DNA of 64,000 nt, from contig JASDDO010000028.1 in assembly GCA_030015575.1 (NCBI GenBank), positions 22,795,154 through 22,859,153 of the forward strand, in the 5' to 3' direction. Origin of the DNA: Agapanthus africanus. Taxonomy: Eukaryota; Streptophyta; Magnoliopsida; Asparagales; Amaryllidaceae. The notes under the pieces were generated by a model. It worked only from the letters and a program-made list of their open reading frames with translations, was not told the DNA's origin and searched no databases. Each line of letters starts with the position of its first letter. Positions within the stretch are counted from its first letter, which is position 1. The position numbers and the translations under genes were made by a program. Below are positions 1 to 9,841 of the stretch, in pieces.

Positions 1-47
1 GAAGAAGCACTCGATCTTGTCTTCAGCGGCATCGAGCATCACTGGGG

Positions 48-281
48 TCATCTCCGCCGAGGAAGGGGGATATCAGCGAGCACGAACATGAGGATCATCC
101 GAAACCAAATAGAGTTGGGAGGGAGAGGAGATCCTACACGAGTCAAAAGCTCGTGCAGCGCTGCGTCGCATTGGTCATCCATAAGAGCAGGATTCACCAA
201 GCGCGCAGCGAAGCGAGGAAAAATGTCCTGAATGGGCACTTCCCATGGTTGTCGGCGACCATGTGGGCGGTTACAAGCCAT
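48..281 (-). other. Antisense reading frame inside the 5' LTR of A
   Basis: A 77-residue minus-strand frame beginning MACNRPHGRRQPWEVPI lies inside the LTR. The same frame recurs in the other LTR (about 15,800-16,354), where similar residues such as PWEVPIQDI and RVGSPLPP can be read. I do not recognise the protein. Additional ORFs, some antisense, are known from Tat-lineage elements, so this is probably such an accessory ORF and not a host gene. It is a fossil; no function can be assigned. Confidence 0.4.
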
Positions 282-479
282 AGTTAAGACAGTTCTCTGA
301 AAATGAGAAAAGAAAGAAGCATTGCTTCAGATTATAAAGACTGAGCACAGAAAATTTTGTGCATAATGGAGCTATTTCCAAGATCTAGGAAATATAAGTT
401 CTGGGGAATATAAGTTTGACTTAAAAGGAAGGTGAAAAGACACCTCCAACAATTGAAGCAATGCTTCATTACAGTGCCA

Positions 480-645
480 AGTGCACTGCGTCCTGAGCAG
501 TGCACCATGTGCAAAGCACGTGCGCGCTAGCGCTAGGTGCGCTGTGCTCTGAGCAGCGCACCACGTGTAAGACACGGATGCGCTGGCGCTAAGTGCGCTG
601 CGCTCTAAGCAGCGCACCACGTGCAAAGCACGGGTGCGCTAGCGC
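480..645 (+). repeat. GCGC/CACGTG repeat block in U3 of A 5' LTR
   Basis: Three diverged direct copies of a unit of about 60-70 bp carry AGCGCT palindromes and the G-box CACGTG (near 517, 563 and 617). The 3' LTR has the same block at about 16,520-16,690. The block lies some 350-500 bp upstream of the TATA box. Known: CACGTG is a bZIP/bHLH binding core in plants. Regulation through it is an inference. Confidence 0.65.
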
Positions 646-659
646 TGGAACTAAATGCT

Positions 660-930
660 CCCCACCGTTAGATCAAAGATCTAATAGTAATGATAAATCA
701 TTAATTGATCAGAATTAAATTATGTTAAAAAAAGATTTCTCAAAATCTTTCCAAATAACAAGATTGTGCTCTGTAAATTAGAGCACCGTTGGATCAATGA
801 TCCAATGGTGATTAAAAATCACTAAAAATACAGAATAAATTCTGTTTAGAAGATTTCCCAATCTTTGTTAAAAATAAGAAGATTACCTTCTGTAAATCAG
901 AAGCCCTTGGATCAAATATCCAACAGTGCG
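660..930 (+). repeat. Cluster of short perfect inverted repeats upstream of the LTR TATA box
   Basis: A run of mini-palindromes with a 2-7 nt centre: TTAGATC-AAA-GATCTAA at 668-684, AATGAT-AA-ATCATT at 689-702, TTGGATC-AAT-GATCCAA at 789-805, GTGATT-AAA-AATCAC at 808-822, ACAGAAT-AA-ATTCTGT at 830-845 and CTTCTG-TAAAT-CAGAAG at 887-903. The same architecture occurs in the 3' LTR (about 16,710-16,980) and in B (about 54,590-54,910), with partly different arms. Confidence 0.8.
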
Positions 931-990
931 AAAATCCCCAAATCAATTAGAGAAAAGATCTTCTTAACTGATTGAACTGATCAGCTTGCC

Positions 991-1000
991 CTATATAAAG
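991..1000 (+). promoter_or_regulatory. TATA box of A 5' LTR
   Basis: CTATATAAAG follows a GATCAGCTTGCC context and precedes GGCCCCAAGACTTCAAG. The same box sits at 17,039-17,048 in the 3' LTR, and a reverse-strand equivalent lies near 54,501 in B. Conservation across copies supports it as the Pol II promoter core. The transcript start would be expected about 30 bp downstream, which would place R near 1,025. Confidence 0.7.
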
Positions 1001-1379
1001 GCCCCAAGACTTCAAGTCTGGGATATACAGAAGTATAGAGAGAAACCTCCTCATAAACTTTGAGAAATTCAAAGAAAAAGATGAAGATTTTTCTTCAAGG
1101 TAAAAAAGAATGGTGATGAACAGAGAGATGAAACCATCTCGTAATTAATTTAAAAAGAAGGATTCACTTCTTTAAAAGATCATAGATCTATAAAGACAAA
1201 AAATTCTTTCACAAAGAGATCGAAAGATCTCATCATAAAATAAAAGAAATTTACTTCTTCCTCACAGATCATAGATCCATAAAGGCAAAACCTTTCATCA
1301 ACATAAGAGATTGAAGAAATTTTGTTCTTAGAATCTTGAGACGAAGTTTCGTTTTTTTTAGATCACAAAATTGATCATA

Positions 1380-1725
1380 TGCGCTTTGCGCTCTGGAACT
1401 TTTCTTCTGCGCTCTTAGACTGGCGCTCAGTGCCGAGCACGACACGTGTCCCTCACGCATGCGCCACTTAACGGTTAGCGCTTTGCGCTCTTGAAATAGC
1501 GCACTGCGCTCATGGGCTGACGCTCAGCGCCAGGCGCACCACGTGTCAATCACGTGAGCGTCATTACACTAATAGCGCTCTGCGCTCATAAACTGGCGCA
1601 ATGCGCCAATCATATGGCGCTTAGCGCCAAGCGCGACATGTGCCCCTCACGTGTGCGCTACTCAGCAGAAGCGCACTGCGCTCTTTGACTGGCGCAAAGC
1701 GCCAAGCGCACTACGTGTCGCGCTG
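1380..1725 (+). repeat. Second GCGC/CACGTG repeat block in A 5' LTR
   Basis: Several diverged copies of GCGCTNNGCGCTC, GGCGCTNAGCGCC and CACGTGT/TCACG motifs, in units of roughly 80-100 bp, lie downstream of the TATA box and so inside the transcribed part. The matching block in the 3' LTR is about 17,440-17,810. Most units carry CACGTG next to a GCGC palindrome. Confidence 0.6.
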
Positions 1726-2101
1726 ATAGAATATGAATTGTTCTTTAATAAGCCCAAGGCTATGATGAATGCCCAGCATTCAATAAAAGACAAAATATTG
1801 TCAGAATTCAAGCATTGTTAAAAGGTCCAAGCCCAAGCAAATGCTCAACAGCCCAAAATTAATGTTAAACACTTTAATCTGATTGGACTTAGCCCAAGAT
1901 TGGCCATAAGTCCTCAAATTCAGATTAACTAAGCCCATATGCTCATAAATCTTTTAACATATCTTAGCTACAAATCGGACTACAGATCTTTAAACCAAAA
2001 TTGGTTCAAGGGTACATCTCTTAACCCATCTGATATATGTCGTTGTAATCCTTCAACGTCTTCAGAGAGGTGACGGGTCCCGACAACCATACATAGACTA
2101 T

Positions 2102-2420
2102 GACGGCTTTAAAATGGACTGTGGGGTCCTTAAACTCATGGATGTCCTTAACCTCGGACTGTGGGGTCCTTTAAAACCCATGAACTATGATGTCCTTAAT
2201 CTTAGACTGTGGGGTCCTTAAACTCATGGACTATGATGTCCTTAACCTCGGACTGTGGGGTCCTTTAAAACCCATGGACTATGATGTCCTTAACCTCGGA
2301 CTGCGGGGTCCTTTAAAACCCATGGACTACGATGTCCTTAACCCCGGACTGTGGGACTATGATGTCCTTAACCTTGGACCGAAATGTCCTTAAACTAATT
2401 ATGGACCGCAAAGTCCCTAA
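2102..2420 (+). repeat. GGAC-N6-GTCC tandem array in A 5' LTR
   Basis: Ten exact matches to GGAC-N6-GTCC begin at 2116, 2156, 2228, 2250, 2276, 2298, 2324, 2354, 2376 and 2403. Spacing alternates near 22 and 26 bp, giving a 48-bp higher-order unit. The six central bases vary (TGTGGG, TATGAT, CGAAAT, CGCAAA) while the half-sites do not. Arrays of the same motif occur in the LTRs of B and F and in the post-pol regions of A and B. Confidence 0.85.
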
Positions 2421-2464
2421 ACTAAACAATAAAGCCCAAATGCTCTTTTGTTGGATCTAAATGA

Positions 2465-2570
2465 TCCTGTTAAGTTGATCTTAGTCTAGAATTAGACTAA
2501 CGTATCCTTAACAAACGTTTAAGTTGATCTTAGTCTCAAATGAGACTAACGTATCCTTAAACCCAACCCC
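2465..2570 (+). repeat. Paired TTAGTCT/AGACTAA inverted repeats
   Basis: Two near copies of a unit reading AAGTTGATCTTAGTCT, then a six-base spacer, then AGACTAACGTATCCTTAA. The arms TTAGTCT and AGACTAA are complementary and the spacers differ. The same unit recurs in the 3' LTR (about 18,570-18,665) and in F (62,680-62,935), where arm changes are compensated. Confidence 0.7.
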
Positions 2571-2986
2571 AAACCCAAATCTAAGAAAATGCGGATTTGG
2601 ACTAATCCACGCCCTACGAGTGACAACATAAATTATTCTCCGTATACAATCCACGGGCAACCAAAAAACAAAACAAACACACACGACACGAAGTGGCCAT
2701 CTGGAGAAGGAGAAAGTGGTTACTGCGATACGGTAGCGTAATTAACTGCAGGGGCTTGCGCCTGCAGGGAAGAGCGTCCCTACAATCAAAAGCCCTCAAC
2801 GAGGGGGAATCTGACGAAGTCTGCTACATCGGCCGCATCCGTTTAAACCTTCGATACACGGTGCCATAAATCAACTTGGTATCTTCGGAGAGGTGGATGG
2901 ATAGCACCAATTAGCATCTGCCCCCAAAATTCAAGCGAGACGGACCTGCGCGGTCGCGTCCCCGCGTTTCGGAGGGGAACAGATTC

Positions 2987-3005
2987 TGGCACGCCCGGTG
3001 GGACC
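2987..3005 (+). other. Primer binding site of A
   Basis: TGGCACGCCCGGTGGGACC lies five bases after the LTR end. This is the position and form of the minus-strand primer site in plant Ty3/gypsy elements. The equivalent site in B (minus strand, 52,212-52,235) is slightly diverged. I do not assign the tRNA species. Confidence 0.75.
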
Positions 3006-3129
3006 TTTTCCTTTTTCCACTCCACACTTCGTGTGTTGTGTTCGCGAATGAATCGCGGTTTGATATGGTTGCCCTTGGGTTCGAGGTACTAAGATTTGGT
3101 TTTGCTCCCATGCAGAAAACATAACATCA

Positions 3130-6100
3130 ATGGCCTCTAACTGCTCAAGCTACGACTGCAACTCCCGTTCCGCCTCATCTGGAGGTGTAACCTATGGGCC
3201 CCAAGCGGCCTCCCTTTTCAAGATGCCAGTGGAGGAAGTAACTCAGGCCACCACTGGGCTGTTCTTTGGGACTATGATCCCACAGATGAGCTTCAATGCC
3301 ACGATGCTATCGCAAGAATCCCCAAAGAAGTAGGCCTTTGATCGACTTATAACTGCTACGGCCCTTATCAATGGGTCGCCCAACTCTACTGCCTTAGTTT
3401 TTAACAGAATGTGCCAAAGCTCCAACAGGCCCATGAAGAAGCCCGCAATACCAGAAGGGGTTATCCCGAAAAGGATAGCTATTCCTGGTTCTGAAGTCGT
3501 CAAAGCGGCTTCTCCTGCCAAAGGGTCGGTCTTCATAAGGCTGACTGTTTCGGCTCCTGCTCCAGGCAAAGTCCTCAAAACTGCTTCTCCTGCCCAGAGG
3601 TTTGTCTTTGACATATTGGATATTGTTTCTCAATGGACACCGGTCTTTAAGAGGCTGACGCCGGCGACAACCCTTCGCCAAAACAGGGGGCGTGATGAAT
3701 TCACCCCTACAGTTGCGACAATCCCATCCGCACGACATACTCGCCGTCGTCACTGGCGATGAGTAAGGAAGGCTGGGGGAAGCTCCCCGTCGGGACTAAC
3801 TCCGCCAGCTCCCATGATGGAAATTAATGTTGTTGTTCCAACTGGGAACAGCCTTGAACCGTTTAGGAGGGTTCGCAAGAACTCTCCGACTGCTGTGCAG
3901 AAGAGATTTCCTCCACCTATGGAGATTACTATAGAAAAGAAGCCGGAGCAACCTTCTCAGCGGCTTTCTTCCAAGATTTACAAAGTCTAGCGATAGGTCC
4001 AGGAATCGGTGATTAACCAGGACTACTCTCGCCGGCCAAAGAAGCTTAAAGCTTAGCAAGAAAAGAGCCATCCCGTGGTGCCACAGAAGATGTCATCCGT
4101 CTGGGTGCCCGCTGCAACGGCTCCCTCAACATCAACCGCTCACAAGAGAAGGAGGCCGGAGAAAGCCCCTGTGACCGCGGCAAACCGCAGAGACGCTGAG
4201 TCTAAACGCTCCAAGTCTGGGGGCATGGTAACACATACCGTTTATATGGCTTCCGAAAAAGAGGAAAGCCGTGCTTCCACAGGTCATCGACCGCTTAATC
4301 GATCGATAACAAAGGTTCAGGAGCAGCAGCAGCAGATACTTCAGGAGATGCTAACTGCAATGGCCGCACTCGCTGGGCCGAAAGACAATCCGGAGACCTC
4401 AGATCAACGTCAGGAACACGAAACTGATGCTAATTTCATCCGAAGAATGCTCGAGAGGAAAGAAAAAGAGGACGTGGAACAGGCGGCCAACATAAAATGA
4501 ATGGCTCTTTTGTTTCAAGACATGGCCGGGATGATGTTACAGCCGAAACCTCCAGCTGAAGACCCCCCGATGATCTTTGAAGACGACAGAGGGGAGACAT
4601 CGAACCCTCCTCTGGCTCTTTCAGCAGCCAAGGAGGAGACCATCTCCAAGGCCGCTCTGGATGATTACATCGCTCAGCAGATACGAGTTCACCAGGCGAA
4701 CGAAACAGCTAGGCAGATCGTTAAGACTGGACGACCCTATCCAGGCTGGTATGACCAAATAAGGTACCCGCCGGGATATACGATCCCTAAATTCCAAGTA
4801 TATAAGGGGACGGGAAATCCGCACCAGCATTTTGTCTAGTTCAGGGCTCTATGTGGTAACACTGGAGGTGACGATAAACTGCTACTTTGCCAGTTCGTCG
4901 GCAGCTTGTCGGAGACGGTATTCGAGTGGTATTCGGAGCTTCTCAACGACTCCGTCAAAACTTTTGCAGAGATGGAGCTACTATTCACTTAGCGTTTCGC
5001 GAGCGCTAATGAACGCACCCCAATAACGGCATTGATCAATGCCAGGGTAAAACCGGGCGAAACATGGGTGCAATACGCAATACGATGGCGGAATTTATGG
5101 TCGAAATGCGAGCAGCGCATCGAAGAAGCGCCGACAGTGGGCATGTTTGTGGGTACTCTTGACCCTCAAGCGACTATTTCCCAATTCATGATGTTCTTCA
5201 AGCCGACCACGTTCCAGGCCTTGATTGACAAACTGGTTCAAATGGACTAGATAGGTCATAGACCGTCTCTTTCCAAACCGGAGCTACGAAATGAAAAAGG
5301 GAAAGGGAAAGCGACCTTCGTCGCCAATGCTCAACAGCAGCCCAGTGGTCCAAAATTAACTGATCGACTAGACGAGAGACGGCGATACTATAATGAGAAA
5401 ATAAAGCACCCTTATTCATTTCCCCGGGACAAAACGAGGAGATTGTTCGAGATAGCGGTGCGCAACAGGCTCATTAATTTGCCGGATCCAAAACGCCCAT
5501 TGCAACCCGATGAGGCTAATAGTCCCAATTATTGCCCCTACCACCAAGCAGTAAGTCATCCAATTGAAGATTGCTTTGTCTTTAAGGGCTGGATCGAAGA
5601 CCAATACCAACAGGGCAAGTTCGCACTATCCGAGAATTGGAAAATAAGCCCCCCAGCCGCATGCTCTCAAAAAGACGGACACTCTGGGGGCATCATGTTC
5701 TTTTGTAGAAGAAGCTCCATGGGAGGTCGTTCTTTTAGCTAAGAAGAAAAGAATACTGAAGGATCTCCAAACATACCCGGCGATAAGGTGGAAAAATCCA
5801 CTGGAACCCGAGGTCATCAAGGGAATGCTAAAATCGCGCCCAACTCCAAAAATTGGTGGTGATAGCCAAAGCGCTCACACCCAGCCGTCAGAGTCTTCGA
5901 AGAAAAAGAAGAAGACCAAAAAGCCCGTGAAGCCTGGTGACAAGCGCACGGATCTGCAAAAACAGATTGACGCGTTAGAAGAATATAACCAGAAGGCGCG
6001 GACCCCAGTCACACTCCAAGAATTTCTCAGCCACATCCTTGAGGACGGAGATGATGACAATGGAGAAGACTCGTCGGATAAGCCTGAGAATTATGTGGCA

Positions 6101-6442
6101 AGCTGTCATGTGATCTCTCACTCGTTAATAAACGATGAAGAAGCTCCTTACGCAGAGAAACTGGGGGCAGATCCTGAGCAGGAACTTCTAGGACCATCAG
6201 ATGAAATGATTAATGCATTCCTGAACGAAGCTCTTCTTAAAAGCAAAGCTGATCAAGAGCGCGAGATGGCCATATTTGAAAAGGCCAAACGCCGGCGACT
6301 TAATGAAAGGGTCGAAACACTCCCGCCGGATCAAAGTACATCCGCCGCAAATAAATGCAGGTTCAAGACGAGGAAAAGGTTCGCCAAAGCCATATCGATG
6401 GGAATGAAGCTGCCACCCTCCGAAGGAAACACTCCTGATTAA
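3130..6442 (+). mobile_element. gag-like region of A (broken)
   Basis: This region would encode the structural protein that packages the element RNA. Seen: an upstream segment of about 1.3 kb rich in Ser, Pro and basic residues, matching B at about 50,650-52,030, then the capsid-like part around 4,500-5,250 with YPGWYDQIRYPPGYTIPKF, then a lysine-rich tail (KKKKKTKKPVKPGDKRTD near 5,900). A segment at 5,500-5,620 with YCPYHQAVSHPIEDC resembles a zinc-knuckle-like stretch and recurs in later parts of the family. The reading frame is broken in several places. Assignment to gag rests on position between primer site and pol and on agreement with B. Confidence 0.75.
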
Positions 6443-7434
6443 GCGGATATACATCCTAGCTACTACTTATATCATCAAAAGATTGCGCACCCCACCGAAG
6501 AGTGCAATACTTTTAAAAGCTGGTGGCAAGGATATGTTGCCCACCGACAACATTTCAAGTGGATGAAACGCAAAACTCTTCGGGAGCAAAGAAATACGAC
6601 CGAAGAGCATAAAAGAACTGTTGGCAAACTATCACATGGTCGACGCTGGGGGATCGCAAGTTCTCACCTTTGGGAGCGATTCTGAGGAAGAAATACCTCT
6701 TAGCCCTCTCTTCAAAGAATCCACCTTAGGAAAGGAGGAAGAACCAAAATGAGCTCTCGTCGTAAAAATGCCAAGCCCATCGTTCAAAGAACAAATGGAC
6801 AAGCTTATAAGAGAAGCGGGTCAAAAGGTTCGAGACGACCATAATCACGAAATGACCATCTAAGAGAAAGCCAGAACGCAGTGCCTCCTTCAACAGGCTG
6901 CGAAAAATGAAAATGTTTTTCCTCGTCAACCCTTCATATAAAAGACCAGGCGCAGAGGCAGAAATAAACCAAGAACGGAAAAAGCGTTCGACAGCGACAA
7001 AGCGGGTCCAAGAAGCCACGCAATCAGGAATCGAGCAATCTGGATTCGTCTCTTATAAAGAAGATGGGTCGAGCATATTCTTTTTCCCAAGACAAGACAA
7101 GGAAGATGTTCGATCTTGTCATAAAACATCAGATGATGACGCTCCCGGAGTCTAAGCACCCCGAGCAAGCAGGTGAGGTCTCTCACCCAGACTATTCCTC
7201 TTATCACTAAGTAATAGGGCATCCTCTTAAAGACTGCTTCACCTTCAAAAACTGGGTCGAAGACCAATATCAACTCGGCAGGTTCGCTCTATCCAGCAGT
7301 TGGAGGGTAATCCCGCCGCAGAAGCATGAACCGAAAGCTACGTATGCAGCGAGAGTAGAACCAGACCAACATCGTCTCGGAAGTGATCTTGTACCTGCCA
7401 CGTAATAACGCTGTCAGAAGAAGAGCCCGAGAAT
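6443..7434 (+). mobile_element. gag-pol linker remnant of A, protease block absent
   Basis: This stretch joins the gag tail to the RT domain. It holds scattered matches to the B linker, including a CYxYHxxxxHPxEEC-like stretch near 6,460-6,510 and lysine/glutamine-rich segments, but no aspartic protease motif is visible. B keeps a protease frame (36,726-37,604), so A appears shortened here. No other gene is evident. Confidence 0.6.
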
Positions 7435-8433
7435 ATGGATGACCTCCCCTGGTGCTTCGAAAACGATGATGGCGAGGTGATCTCAGAGTTTCCACCGGCG
7501 CCAAAAGAGCTGGAAGATGGAACACATACTACTGCAGATAACCTCAAGAAAATTGACTTGGGAACGGAAAACGACCCACGACCGACGTTCGTCAGTGAGC
7601 TGTTGTCTGAAGAAAAAGTGGCTACGGTCAAAGATGTGCTCATACAGTACAAAGATTGCTTCGCATGGAACTATTCCGAGATGCCAGGACTAGATCCAGA
7701 GATTGCGGCGCACAAATTGGCGATATCTCCGGACGTCAAGCCGATCAAACAAGCACCAAGAAGAATGCGGCTCAAGCTTGAGATGAGCATCAATGCCGAG
7801 GTCAAGAAGCTGATCGACTCCGGCTTCATCCAAGAAGTTCAGTATCCTGACTGGATCGCCAACATCGTCCCAGTGATGAAGAAAAATGGGATGGTGCGCA
7901 TATGTGTGGATTTTCGGGATCTCAATAAAGCCTGCCCGAAGGATGACTTCCTAGTACCAGTCACTGTGCTGATGATAGATAATACGGCCACTCATGAAGT
8001 TTTCTCCTTCATGGACGGCTCATCAGGATACAATCAGATAAAGATGCATCCCGAAGACCAGAAGCATACCGCTTTTCGGACCCCTTTGAGCATACTCTGC
8101 TACAAGGTGATGCCCTTCGGTCTAAAGAACGCCGGTGCCACCTATCACAGGTCCATGACGAAGATCTTTGATGTCCTCATATATGAAATCGTCGAATGCT
8201 ATATTGACGACCTCGTAATTAAAAGCAAATCATACGAGGAACATTTAGAACATCTGAAGATCGTGCTTCAGCGCCTTCGGAAATACAACTTAAAGATGAA
8301 CCCTCTCAAATGTGCGTTCGGAGTTTTCTTGGGAAAGTTCCTAGGATTCGTTGTCCGATACCGAGGCATCGAGATAGACCCCTTGAAGATCAAGGCGATC
8401 ATGGAAATGCCTCCGTCAAGAACTCTCAAGTAA
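7435..8433 (+). mobile_element. Reverse transcriptase domain of A
   Basis: This 332-residue stretch is the RT domain, which would copy the element RNA into DNA in cytoplasmic particles. Motifs are clear and in Ty3/gypsy order: the PIKQAPRRMR entry segment, FIQEVQYPDWIANIVPV, RICVDFRDLNKACPKD, FMDGSSGYNQIKM, FRTPLSILCYKVMPFGLKNA and the catalytic YIDDLVIKS. The DGSSGYNQI form is typical of plant Tat/Athila relatives. The left end joins an acidic linker (about 7,435-7,700) that also occurs in B at about 35,540-35,800. Confidence 0.93.
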
Positions 8434-8908
8434 CTGCGGTCTCTCCAAGAAAGCTCGTGTATATCCGGCTATTCATAGCCAACCTCTCCGAAAAATGCCG
8501 TCCTTACAGTCATCTAATGAAGAAGGGAACCTCGTTCGTCTGGGATCGCAAATGCCAAAGCGCACTGGATGAAATCAAGCAATACTTGCAAAATCCGCCA
8601 GTACTGGACCCTCTCGTTAAAGGAAAACCCCTCGTCCTGTATACAACAGCCCTCGAAGGTTCCTCAGGCGTGCTGTGGGCACAAGAAAACGACCAAGGAA
8701 AAGAGAGAGCCCTCTACTACTTGAGTTGAGTTCTACTGGGGCAGAAAGCAACTACTCCCCCATTGAAAAATACTGCCTGGCGTTGATCTTCACGATAAAA
8801 AAGCTCAGACACTACGCGTTGGCACATGAGGTCCATCTCATATCGAAGGTGGATTCTCTCAAATATTTGATGTCAAAGGCTATATTAACGGGACGGCTAG
8901 TTAAATAG
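8434..8908 (+). mobile_element. RT connection and first RNase H domain of A (degraded)
   Basis: This continues pol after the RT thumb. Readable segments include FVWDRKCQSALDEIKQYLQNPPVLDPL and, further on, NYSPIEKYCLALIFTIKKLRHYALAHEV, which is the tether and Ty3-type RNase H region. It removes the RNA strand during reverse transcription in live elements. In Tat elements this first RNase H is commonly degenerate beside a second, acquired one. The copy is broken here. Confidence 0.8.
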
Positions 8909-8917
8909 GCCCTGCTC

Positions 8918-9841
8918 TTGATGGAGTTCTCGATAACTTATCGACCCCTCAAGGCAGTGAAAGGCCAGGCCATCGCCGACATCCTCGCTGAGCATCTGAT
9001 ACCTGCCGAATCTCCCTTGAACTGTGAATTGCCAGACGAGCACGCGTTTGACACGATCGACGGGGAGAGAAGAGAGAATGATACCCAATGGGAACTCTAT
9101 TTTGATGGAGCATCTTCTATGAAAAAGCGTAAACAATGCACCCCCATAATCAAATCTGGGGTGGGCCTCATCTTCGTGACTCCACAAAGAGGGGTAATGC
9201 GCTTTTCCTTTTCCTTGACAGAGCCGAAGACAAACAACGAAACCGAATACGAAGCTTTGATAGCAGGTCTTGAGATCGCCGTCGACATAGGAATTGAGAA
9301 TCTCCTCATATACAGAGATTCCCAGCTGGTCGTTAGTCAAGTAAACGACGAATATCAAACGTGCAAACCAGAGTTGGTGAAATACGGCGAGAGAGTGCAG
9401 CAACTACTGACTGAAATCCCTGCCTATGCCCTGGAGAGTATACCGTGTGGGAAAAATAGTAAGGCAGATGCATTAGCCAAGCTCGCTAAAGAACTGGCCG
9501 ATGAGAACCTCGATGACGTGAGGATCGTTGTGCAAAGCCGTCGGGTTCTTACACCGGCAGAAATATCTCCGGAGTCGTCCGAAGAAAAGGAAGCTACCGA
9601 GCAAACGGCCCTACAAATAAAAGATCATGAAAAGACTAAGGATTGGAGAGAAGTCTTTATAGACTACTTCAAATCCCGTCGAACACCTGAAGACGCATCC
9701 TCAAGGCATCAGCTCATGAAACGAGCTCTATCTTTTGCCTTCGTCAATGATACTCTGTATAAGAGATCATTTGATTCTCTATGGCTAAGATGCCTGGGAA
9801 CTGAAGGGGCAAAGATAGTCGTCCAAAAAACTCATGACTGA
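8918..9841 (+). mobile_element. Second (archaeal-type) RNase H of A
   Basis: A 307-residue frame whose first two thirds form a complete RNase H fold. The acidic residues can be placed: D in WELYFDGASS, E in NETEYEALIAGLEIA, D in LLIYRDSQLV and D in SKADALAKLAKEL. It lies after the Ty3-type RNase H and before integrase. Known: the plant Tat lineage carries such an extra archaeal-type RNase H. The C-terminal third (KDWREVFIDYF onward) leads into the integrase N-terminus. This frame appears whole over its length, but the element is broken. Confidence 0.88.

Larger units (their letters stand above)
1..2981 (+). repeat. 5' LTR of element A (right-hand part)
   Basis: This is the promoter-bearing terminal repeat of A. 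It ends in GGGGAACA at 2,981, directly before the primer site, and is repeated at about 16,049-19,083 with scattered substitutions and small indels. From left to right it holds an antisense reading frame, blocks of GCGC/CACGTG repeats, a stretch of short inverted repeats, a TATA box at 992, a second GCGC/CACGTG block and an array of GGAC-N6-GTCC units. The left boundary is off the window, so the true LTR is longer than 2.98 kb, which is long even for the Tat lineage. Confidence 0.88.

Noticed and set aside
3243-3753. Two overlapping minus-strand frames of about 120 residues
   Set aside because: They are antisense to the gag N-terminal region of A, which is supported by similarity to B on the sense strand.
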